From Pelomonas candidula (GTDB lineage Bacteria > Pseudomonadota > Gammaproteobacteria > Burkholderiales > Burkholderiaceae_C), in the NCBI RefSeq assembly GCF_043555985.1, contig NZ_JBIGIC010000007.1, forward strand, positions 1 to 64,000: DNA of 64,000 nucleotides, written 5' to 3'. The position numbers and the translations under genes were made by a program. The notes under the pieces are model-generated. The model was not told where the DNA came from. It did not search any database and was given only the letters and a program-made list of their open reading frames with translations. This document shows positions 1 through 7,255 of the stretch, one piece after another (positions within the stretch are counted from its first letter, which is position 1; each line of letters begins with the position of its first letter).

Positions 1-127
1 GCCGAAATGGGCGGTCACGATGCCGAAACGGCCGGTCACGATGAGCCGAAATCAGCGGTCGGTCACGATGACCGAAATGACCGGTCACGATGCCGAAATC
101 GGCGGTCACGTTGGGCCGAAATACGCA
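1..127. repeat. IS21-type terminal repeat array (end of an insertion sequence)
   Basis: About six imperfect copies of a 21-22 bp unit (core GCCGAAAT-n4-CGGTCACGAT) run head to tail at 1-21, 22-42, 45-69, 71-91, 92-112 and a final partial copy ending in ATACGCA at 127. Multiple short repeats at the tip are typical of IS21-family elements, where the IstA transposase binds them; I recall similar GTCACGTTGGGCCGAAATACGCA-type tips from Burkholderiales IS21 elements. The istA/istB genes would lie left of the window. The array stops abruptly where coding similarity to an antitoxin begins, so 127/128 is the probable insertion junction. Confidence 0.6.
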
Positions 128-589
128 ACTACCGCCACTCTTTCATCCGCAAGAAGCTCGGCGCGTATTGGCCGCAACAAAAAGCGCCCGTCGCCATATG
201 TCTCAGCTGCCCAAACCCGTTCGCTTCGAGTCGGCAGCTTGGCTGCGCTCGGCGAACGCTTGCAGGCGGGCGATATGGTTACAGCTGACCAGGCTGCAGC
301 GCTGGCTGGCACCACGCGCGCGACCATCAACGCCTGGATCATCGAAGGCCGAGCAATCGGCCTCACTCGCACCCGCCGCGGATTTCGGCTGCCCAGGTGG
401 CAGTTCGAGCCGACCGTCTGGGACGTGATCCCTGCGCTTGCTAAGGCTCTGGGAACCACCGAGGGCTGGGCTTTGCTTTCATTTCTGGAGACCCCGCTGG
501 GCGGCCTTCAGGGCAGGACGCCTCGACAGGCCATTGAAGAGGGTGACGCGGCACGCGTCATCGAGCTGGCAGTTGCGGAAGGCCACTGA
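128..589 (+). pseudogene. 5'-truncated Xre/MbcA/ParS-type antitoxin
   Basis: The reading frame gives a helix-turn-helix-like segment (TADQAAALAGTTRATINAWI) followed by the C-terminal toxin-binding region typical of MbcA/ParS/Xre antitoxins (DUF2384), with TVWDVIPALAKALG and the ending TPRQAIEEGDAARVIELAV. In that family this half binds a RES-type toxin. No start codon with a good ribosome site precedes it, because the IS21-type end abuts the frame at 127, so the original 5' part is probably lost. No RES toxin follows in the next 370 bp. An internal ATG at 275 could still give a short C-terminal product. Confidence 0.6.
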
Positions 590-968
590 GAGATCGCTCA
601 GCGCAACTCGGCAAAGTCGAATAGTGCCGTTGCTTGGCACTGCATCACTCGACCGTCACGACACTGATCACCGGCTTGCCCAGCGACGCCCCGGCCGTTG
701 AGGGCGGGCAGCTGGAGGCCAAGTCCAGATTGATCATCGCGGACATCGCAGCCGAATTGAGCGACGATCATTGGCGCATTCCTGATCCGCTGACAGCTGG
801 ACAGTATCCGTCCGGGCAACTCACCTTGAACGTTCTTCCCGGCCGCAGGTCCCGGGAGGTTCAAGTTGACTTACACCTGTTGTGCGCCAAGAACTTTTCG
901 TCTGTCCTCAGGTTTCATGACTTCCCACGCAGCCTCGGCGGTGAGGCGTCTTCTTCATGACAACAAGG
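590..968. other. Stretch without a convincing gene
   Basis: A 108-codon frame on the + strand (634-960, from ALHHSTVTTLITG) exists but has no recognisable domain, no clear Shine-Dalgarno site, and an amino-acid make-up that I cannot distinguish from chance. It sits where a toxin gene would be expected after the antitoxin, yet no RES signature is visible. Possibly decayed coding DNA. Confidence 0.35.
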
Positions 969-3900
969 TTAGAGCGCACCTCGGTCCCAAGACTCAACAT
1001 AGTTGAGCAGCGAGTCGACTTGCACAATCTCCGATGCTGGGATGGGCAGGTCGCTTAGGTAGCCAAACGGTACCGGCCGGCTCACCACCATCGGTTGTCT
1101 CACAAGGAGCTTGTCAACGTCGACACCGGTGAACTCGGCTATCTTGGCCTGGTTTTCGCGCACCCACTCGCTGCGGCGCAGATGCTTGTGAAGATGGTCA
1201 CCCACGTTGCCGCGGAAGCGGCCACACGTCTGAGCAATCTCCGCAATCGTGCGACTCGCCTTCAGGCGCTTGCACTCAATCTGCATCACCCGTCCGTCAG
1301 GGCGCCATGCCAAGACGTCAATGTCGCCGAGATTTGGATTCTTGGGAGCGCCAAGCTCCGTTAGCTTGATTTCGAGCCGCACTTTCCAGCCGTGAGATTC
1401 GAGAAGTGCGCCAACCTCCGCCGAGAATCCCGCCCCGAGCTTGGCGACGCGCCCACCGAGCCACGACCGCATCGCCCTGGAGCCGAACACATCCTTGTCG
1501 AACGCTGCGTCGGCAACGCTGTCCATGACATACAGAAGAGCGTCGCGGCATACGCCAACGCCGTACATGAACTCTCCCTGGCCCTCATCCAGGATGATGA
1601 GCGGTCGCAGCATGACCGACAGACGCCGCTCGTATCGCCATGGGTTGACGTCTTTGGGGTTGTCCAGACCAGCCTTCGCTAACCAACCCGAGCGCCGAGG
1701 AAGCCCAAACGACCTCAGAAAGGCTGCCACGTCTGCCTCCGTGACGCCCACGCTCGCCCGTGCCTCAACGATCTCGGAGGCGCGCGCTCGCACTACGACC
1801 GAGGATCTGGTGGCGCCTAGGTCCATGAGACCCCCGAAGATCTGCCGAAAGCTCTCGAACGAAAGGCCGTATTCGGCTGCCCAGGCGTCAACGAAGGCCT
1901 TCTCCACAAAGACCGACCCGTCAAGTGCATCCACAGGTGCAGGCTTGTACACGGCCCACTCCTCGTAGCGCTCAGCCGCGGACGCGTACCCCTGTCCGAA
2001 TGTGGCCCTATGGAACGGTTCGCTGAGCTCCGCGATGACCTCAGCGCTCAACTCATAGGAGCCGTTGGGGAACTGCAGGATTCCCTGTGTGGAGAGCCCG
2101 TAGTGGACAACATCCGAGTCCCGCCCCAGGTTGATGAGCGCAGCCATCTCGCCAACAAGTTCGTCCGTGGAAAAGTCGTCAGGCCTTCGACCACCGATAT
2201 CGACAGCTTCGCACGCCGCCGCCTCGACGAGCGCGCGAAGCGTTATCTGGAGCTGGGATCTGCTTGCATCGGACTCACGCGCAGCACGGGTGCCATCATC
2301 GACACCATACAGGCCTCGCACGGCGCGAGCGGTGGTCTTCCATCGCTGCGCATCCTTCAGGAGAGTCTCATTGCAGCGGAGCAGTTCTTCGATAATCGCA
2401 ACTCGATCGAACTTCCGCAACCTAGCAATGAGGGCAAGCGCCTTTACCTCGACCGCCTTGTTCAGGCGCTCCTTGCTCGCTGCGGCATCGAGCATGACCG
2501 GCTTCGCCGGCGCCTGCATCCAGGTAAAGGCCTCGCGCAACCTGGATTCCAGGTGCTCAGTCGGCGACCGATAGATGCGACGACGGTCTGAGGCGAGCAG
2601 AGCTTCGACTTGCGTCGACGGTCTGAGCACATGCAGGATGCGCGCGCCTGTTCCACCCAGTACCCGAAGTGCCAGCGCCTCGCAATCGAGTTGCCTTCCC
2701 CGCGGAAGATCGTGCGACACGAGCGCCAGCGCGCGGATGACCTCTGCAAGCAGATACTGTTCGCCGCGATTTTCGACGCTGTCGAAGTTCTGAAGGAAGC
2801 CCGGCTCGGCTTCTATCTGGGCCGTCCAACCCCCAGCTTGGATGTAGGTGCGGAGTGCCTTCTTAGTTGACTTCTCAGCTTCGGGGGCCGCCCTGAGTAG
2901 CACCGCCGAGAAGTCGATATGAACGCCGACAACTGGTGCGACAAAAGTCAGGTCATCGACAAGCAGTTCCAGGGCTCGGCTCACGAACAGCTGCAAGCCT
3001 TCCCAAAGGTCGAACACGGCGCGGTCCATCCGCTGCCCCCTGTTCGACTCCATGGCGACCCAGACGAGAGAGCCGCGGTGAGGTGCGCAAAAGGCAAGGA
3101 CACCTTCCTCGAGCAGATCCATGCTGACGTAACAGTCGAGATCTCGCTTGACCCAGTACACCGACTCCGAGCTGGCACGCTGCACGACGGTGGACTTGCC
3201 CATCGGTAGACGTTCGCAATGCTCGTCGACCGACCGACGCCGGCGAACTCGATAGCTCGTGACGTAGTCGGTAGCGATCTGTAGCATGCCGCCCTGGTCG
3301 TGGCGCATCTCTGGGATGCGTGTCACGAAGTCTTGCTTCAGCCAGAAGGCGTACCGATTGAGCAAGCCGTTGTCGAACAGCATCTCGACGCCTTGTCGCT
3401 CAAGGGCTTCCTGCTGATTGAGCATCAGGATGAGCCGTTCAGACGGGTCGTCCTGGTCTCGAAAGAGCATCTCGAGGTCGGCAAGCCTGGCCACCGAGAA
3501 CGTCCAACGATCGCGTGGCTGCGGTACTTCCCAGAGAACACCCTCCCCCAGATGGCCACCCATCAGGAACGTATGCCCGGAGTCGACCTCCTGCGTGTCC
3601 TCCAGATGCTTGCGTACGACGTCCATATGCTCGAGGAGCTGTCGAGACCTGGAATCCGAGAGCTCGCGAGGGTGCAGGTAGCCAGAATCGGCGATGTCCT
3701 GAAGTCCGAACGCGACGACCACAAAATGCAGAAAGCGCCGCTGCCCGACCCGAATGACGATGCTGACGCACCAGCCACCAATGCTTCTCACCGACGCTGG
3801 CAAATCGAGGTTGGCCACCGGGTGTCGATGCGAATTTCGCAAAGCCTCCTGCAGACGAGAGAGGACTCGATTCATCATCGCGCTGTTCAGGTCGCCGACC

Positions 3901-4826
3901 AGGTCCAGCTCATCCGCAACCGAAACGATGAAGCGTCGGACGGTATAGGTCACGGCGCTAGGTAACGCAAGAATGAAACTGTCAGCGACGCGAAGGACGG
4001 GATACCGGTGCAGATCGGACTCTTGGTTGCTCTGGTCCGCGAGCGATGAATATGCTTCCGGGCTCAGAACCAGCGGGCTCAAATGCTCAGGCTCGATTCC
4101 CAGTTCGACCAGCTCAGGAACCGTAAAGACGACGCGCTTGGCCCATTCGGTCAATGGTGTCTTGGCGCCGATGGAAAGCGCGCGCTTGGAGACCGACTGC
4201 TCAGCGTGCCATCGGGGTAGGCCGGCTCGCGCGGCGACCGCGTCAGACATTCGCAGGAGCGCGAGTATGGTCGCCATGAAGCGGCCTGGGTTCTTCAGCT
4301 TGAGGCCGCCTACGGCCTCTATGAGCAGCGAAGCGGCGTGCTCGCCTGCCTCCCAGGTGCCACCCAGCACGCGGAAGTCGCCAACGCTCGTCAGGACGTT
4401 TAAAACGAACGCGTCCTCAGGTGGGTCTTCGAGACGCACAATCTCGAAGTCCCCGACGAAGAAGTTCAACCAGGTCTGGAGCTGCTGCCACGTCGGGGTC
4501 TTCTTCCCTCTGCACCCTGCGACGACGGCCTGCACGAACAGCTCAAGCCGGTATGTGTTCGCCTGGAAGCGTGGCACAGTGCAAAGACCAGCAGCAAGAG
4601 TCAAAGTCTTCTCAAGGCTGTACCCGGCAAGAACCTTGAGCAATTGTCGAACCTTCGGATGGTCGAACGGACCGCCTTGGTTGGCCAAGAATTCTGGATA
4701 GCCATCGTCGCGGATCATCTGATGAATCGTAGACCACGAGCGGATGGCGCAGAAGCCACTCGGACGAAATTGCGGTGAGCGCATCGGATCCGCCCAAGAT
4801 CCATTCACGCGCGTCTCACCGATCAC
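969..4826 (-). CDS. Large protein with C-terminal PD-(D/E)XK nuclease motif, putative defence cargo
   Basis: A 1285-residue protein of unknown family. The only motif I can name is at the C terminus: a Gly-Asp-Ile-Asp (1167-1170) on a predicted strand, then Gln-Ile-Glu-Cys-Lys with E1184 and K1186, the D-x(n)-E-x-K core of restriction-endonuclease-fold enzymes. The preceding ~1100 residues are soluble, mixed alpha/beta, without Walker motifs, transmembrane helices or zinc clusters that I could see. Start: GTG at 4826; an in-frame ATG at 4784 (MRSPQFRP) is an alternative. It is a single gene on the minus strand inside the Tn7-like element, with 362 bp of upstream DNA. Length, solitary context and nuclease tail fit a defence gene carried as transposon cargo, but that role is inference. 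Confidence 0.7.
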   Translation of the reverse strand: MIGETRVNGSWADPMRSPQFRPSGFCAIRSWSTIHQMIRDDGYPEFLANQGGPFDHPKVRQLLKVLAGYSLEKTLTLAAGLCTVPRFQANTYRLELFVQAVVAGCRGKKTPTWQQLQTWLNFFVGDFEIVRLEDPPEDAFVLNVLTSVGDFRVLGGTWEAGEHAASLLIEAVGGLKLKNPGRFMATILALLRMSDAVAARAGLPRWHAEQSVSKRALSIGAKTPLTEWAKRVVFTVPELVELGIEPEHLSPLVLSPEAYSSLADQSNQESDLHRYPVLRVADSFILALPSAVTYTVRRFIVSVADELDLVGDLNSAMMNRVLSRLQEALRNSHRHPVANLDLPASVRSIGGWCVSIVIRVGQRRFLHFVVVAFGLQDIADSGYLHPRELSDSRSRQLLEHMDVVRKHLEDTQEVDSGHTFLMGGHLGEGVLWEVPQPRDRWTFSVARLADLEMLFRDQDDPSERLILMLNQQEALERQGVEMLFDNGLLNRYAFWLKQDFVTRIPEMRHDQGGMLQIATDYVTSYRVRRRRSVDEHCERLPMGKSTVVQRASSESVYWVKRDLDCYVSMDLLEEGVLAFCAPHRGSLVWVAMESNRGQRMDRAVFDLWEGLQLFVSRALELLVDDLTFVAPVVGVHIDFSAVLLRAAPEAEKSTKKALRTYIQAGGWTAQIEAEPGFLQNFDSVENRGEQYLLAEVIRALALVSHDLPRGRQLDCEALALRVLGGTGARILHVLRPSTQVEALLASDRRRIYRSPTEHLESRLREAFTWMQAPAKPVMLDAAASKERLNKAVEVKALALIARLRKFDRVAIIEELLRCNETLLKDAQRWKTTARAVRGLYGVDDGTRAARESDASRSQLQITLRALVEAAACEAVDIGGRRPDDFSTDELVGEMAALINLGRDSDVVHYGLSTQGILQFPNGSYELSAEVIAELSEPFHRATFGQGYASAAERYEEWAVYKPAPVDALDGSVFVEKAFVDAWAAEYGLSFESFRQIFGGLMDLGATRSSVVVRARASEIVEARASVGVTEADVAAFLRSFGLPRRSGWLAKAGLDNPKDVNPWRYERRLSVMLRPLIILDEGQGEFMYGVGVCRDALLYVMDSVADAAFDKDVFGSRAMRSWLGGRVAKLGAGFSAEVGALLESHGWKVRLEIKLTELGAPKNPNLGDIDVLAWRPDGRVMQIECKRLKASRTIAEIAQTCGRFRGNVGDHLHKHLRRSEWVRENQAKIAEFTGVDVDKLLVRQPMVVSRPVPFGYLSDLPIPASEIVQVDSLLNYVESWDRGAL

Positions 4827-5188
4827 GAGGTGTACGGACCTTGGTCAGAGTGGTGAGCAGTACGTCCCCCCCACACATGCGTAACGTGCGGACAAGAAGG
4901 TCGGCGGCGTCGAATGAATGCCTGCTGCAGTTTCGAGTCGCACGAATGCTTCTATCCGTGGCCGACTTCACAGTCCGCTGTTTTTTGGAGAGGACGCTCC
5001 ACATTATCGAAACGACCGCCTGGAGTCATCCTTAAGCGACCAGCATCTCTGAATCGCCCTGGGGTTTGCCGGAGTGATTCATCTCCGCACTCGGCGCCGG
5101 ACCGAGTGGTGAAGTCGCCGGAAATGCTGCCCTGCGAGAAACCTCCGGATAAGGTACTCATCAGGCGCCGGATTCCGTGTTCAGGAGA
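4827..5188. other. Intergenic stretch upstream of the large nuclease gene
   Basis: Short overlapping frames on both strands occur here, none with a plausible ribosome site or recognisable product. It should contain the promoter of the large leftward gene starting at 4826. I see no obvious terminator, repeat or transposon-end motif in it. Confidence 0.4.
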
Positions 5189-6070
5189 TCAACGCGTGCC
5201 AACATCTCTTGAGCGGCGACGAAGTTCAGCCCGACGTGCGGCCTTGGCTCGTCGTTCTTGCTCAGCATAGTCCCAGGCTGGACGTGGTCGGATCATTGGC
5301 AACTGTTGAGCAGCCGCTTCGAGCAGGCTCCACCGGGGTAGCTGTTTATGAATCAGGCTATCAATCTCAGCGGCAAGTACCTCGAAGGGATGTCGGGGAG
5401 CAGCATCAGATTCTTCTGTTGACTGGGTCAACAATCGCCGAAACACGTCGACGGCATACGTACCGGCGTAGGAGGCACGGAGAAACCAGTGCTCGCGTCG
5501 GCCGCACAGAACCAGCAGGCCAAGTGCGTCAAGACTCGTAGTTCGGCCGGCACGTTGAATGAGCCAGCGGGAGGTTCTTCGCAATTCACCCTCCGCAGTC
5601 CAGAAATTCGCGAACCTCTGGGAATCAAGTCCAGTTGTGGAGAGCCAGGCTTGCGAGAACCGGGGCTCACCGCTGGATTGCGTCCCCCGCTTCCCGAGCG
5701 CTGCCCACAGCGGACTGAGATAGACCGGCTCAAACCAGGGCAGCTTAAGCCGTGCATTTTCGATCAAGTCGACCGGCAACATGCCTTGGCCGCGCGCCGC
5801 GCGAGCGACGCTCTGCGGCTGCTGAAACCCGTGCGAATTCCCCTCCCGGCGAATGAAGGTGCGATTGCTCAAAAGCCGCTCGATCTCGCCAAACGAGCTG
5901 TCCGGCATCTTGAACCGGAGCCAGAGCGCGAGATAGCGGTCGCGCAGCCGCAGGTGCGGCGGTACTCGAGGGCGTCCTCCGGAATTGGAGCAGGAATGAG
6001 GCACGGCAGGAGTGTGCCCATGACCAATCCGGTCTGTCAAAAACCCTTCGGCTTTTTGACTGTTGGACAT
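5189..6070 (-). CDS. Unrecognised 293-aa protein divergent from tnsA
   Basis: I do not recognise the family. The protein is basic, Arg- and Trp-rich, with no membrane segment: an N-terminal SNSQKAEGF stretch, then RLRDRYLALWLRFKMPDSSFGEIERLL, a central WLIQRAGRTTSLDALGLLVLCGR region and a very basic, helical C terminus (ERRAKAARRAELRRRSR). The ATG at 6070 is preferred over an in-frame TTG at 6085. The first codons overlap a perfect inverted repeat (GTCAAAAA / TTTTTGAC, 6037-6061) that may affect expression. It lies head to head with tnsA across about 290 bp, so it may be an accessory gene of the transposon; the basic tail suggests nucleic-acid binding. Both points are inference. Confidence 0.6.
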   Translation of the reverse strand: MSNSQKAEGFLTDRIGHGHTPAVPHSCSNSGGRPRVPPHLRLRDRYLALWLRFKMPDSSFGEIERLLSNRTFIRREGNSHGFQQPQSVARAARGQGMLPVDLIENARLKLPWFEPVYLSPLWAALGKRGTQSSGEPRFSQAWLSTTGLDSQRFANFWTAEGELRRTSRWLIQRAGRTTSLDALGLLVLCGRREHWFLRASYAGTYAVDVFRRLLTQSTEESDAAPRHPFEVLAAEIDSLIHKQLPRWSLLEAAAQQLPMIRPRPAWDYAEQERRAKAARRAELRRRSRDVGTR

Positions 6071-6198
6071 TCTGCGCTGGCCCAAAACAATCGGCGGGAC
6101 CTAGGCGCTCGCCGCGCTCATGGATCGTCACCTCCGACAACGACTGTTGGAGGTTCCGCACCGCAATCAAGCCAACCGCATGACCTGGCCATAGTCAA

Positions 6199-6236
6199 GA
6201 AAAAACGGCGCGAGAGCTGCAACTCACGCGCCGTTC
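6199..6236 (-). terminator. Intrinsic terminator for leftward transcription
   Basis: On the minus strand the stem AACGGCGCG/CGCGCCGTT (6204-6235, with an inner GAG/CTC pair) is followed directly by a run of six T, a textbook rho-independent terminator. It faces away from tnsA and lies upstream of the leftward 293-aa gene, so it would stop transcripts entering from the right. Confidence 0.65.
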
Positions 6237-6328
6237 CTGCTGGGGGGATTCCCCAGACTGTCAATCACAAGACTAGTCTACGAGCCCGTTTGCGGCCCGT
6301 CAATTCCCCCTTTTTCTTCGATTTCTGA

Positions 6329-6349
6329 CGCGGCGCCCGAAGCGCCGCG
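6329..6349. other. Strong hairpin in the tnsA leader
   Basis: The perfect 8-bp inverted repeat CGCGGCGC-CCGAA-GCGCCGCG ends a few bases before the tnsA Shine-Dalgarno sequence (GGAGGGGG). Read on the minus strand the loop is TTCGG, an unusually stable UUCG-type loop. It could limit tnsA translation or read-through; it has no T-run, so it is not a classical terminator for rightward transcripts. Confidence 0.5.
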
Positions 6350-6361
6350 GAGGGGGAACTC

Positions 6362-7255
6362 ATGCGTACTACCAAGCGCTTCACTCCGGCCGTCCTGCGC
6401 CGCTTCGCTCGTCAAGGGCGTGGCACGGGAATCTTCGACGCCTATCAGGCATGGCATCAGGTCTCCCGGGGAGACCCGGCCAGCCGAGGTCGATCACATA
6501 TCCAGCTGTGGAACGGCCGCCAGCACGACCTTCTCAGCGATGGCGAATGGGTGGTGGCCCTCTTCGCAATCATGGTGCCCGGCCTTCTGGACATGCGCGC
6601 GCAGTTCCCGCTGTCGCTGGAACCTGGCCGGCACGAACTCGCTGCCTATTCGGCCGACTACGTCGGCGCGTGGGCACCAGGAACACGGGAACTCGCTCGC
6701 CGCCTTGGCATTGAGCACCCCGTGATAAGGGATCGGTCTGAGAAGGCCGACTGGGTGCCGACGACAGATCTTCTGTTGACGTTCACTTCCGAACGAGGCC
6801 CAGTCCTCCTGGCTATATCCGACAAGCCCAACAACGATTGGCAGAACCCGCGCCAGCGCGAGCTCCTCACCATCGAGCAAGCCTACTGGCGAGCCCGCGA
6901 GGTCGAGTGGCTGCTGATCACGCCCAACGAATACTGCAAGGCCGTCGGGCTGACGCTGCGACGAACCGCGCAATGGGCACTGGGGCCTGTCGTGAGCGAC
7001 AAGGACCTGCGTTTTGCTGTCGCCGCCGCGCACAAGCTCCAGTTCCGGTCAGAGCGGCTCGTGCTGGAAACCTTGGCTCAACTACTGGGCGACCTGGGGC
7101 GGGCGCAGCGCGCCCTTTGGCAATCGATCTGGACAGGGAGGTTACCTGTCGATCTGGACCGAGGTTGGCGCAACCACCTCCCCTTGCGTCACGTTGATCT
7201 GACCGCGTTCCATGCCCAGAACCCGATCGTCTCGCGGAGGTCGGCATGGAACTGA
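6362..7255 (+). CDS. tnsA: TnsA-like transposon endonuclease
   Basis: A 297-aa protein of TnsA length and position, first gene of a tnsA-tnsB-tnsC operon. In Tn7, TnsA nicks the 5' ends of the element while TnsB cuts the 3' ends, giving cut-and-paste transposition. The restriction-fold core is visible: E62 in LSDGEWVVAL, D136 in TTDLLLTF and K155 in LLAISDKP, corresponding to E63, D114 and K132 of Tn7 TnsA. The Gln normally two residues before the Lys is Ser153 here. The C-terminal half (from ~165, QAYWRAREVEWLLITP) matches the TnsC-contacting domain layout. The start is an ATG behind a strong GGAGGGGG site. The stop overlaps the tnsB start by 10 bp. Confidence 0.85.
   Translation: MRTTKRFTPAVLRRFARQGRGTGIFDAYQAWHQVSRGDPASRGRSHIQLWNGRQHDLLSDGEWVVALFAIMVPGLLDMRAQFPLSLEPGRHELAAYSADYVGAWAPGTRELARRLGIEHPVIRDRSEKADWVPTTDLLLTFTSERGPVLLAISDKPNNDWQNPRQRELLTIEQAYWRAREVEWLLITPNEYCKAVGLTLRRTAQWALGPVVSDKDLRFAVAAAHKLQFRSERLVLETLAQLLGDLGRAQRALWQSIWTGRLPVDLDRGWRNHLPLRHVDLTAFHAQNPIVSRRSAWN

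Noticed and set aside
1..127. CRISPR-like regular repeats
   Set aside because: Units are adjacent and imperfect, without unique spacers of constant length, and no cas gene is present; an IS21-type tip explains them better.
4827..6361. Left transposon end near tnsA
   Set aside because: I looked for GTCGTAAAC-type repeats in either orientation in this area and found none, so the far end is probably outside the window.
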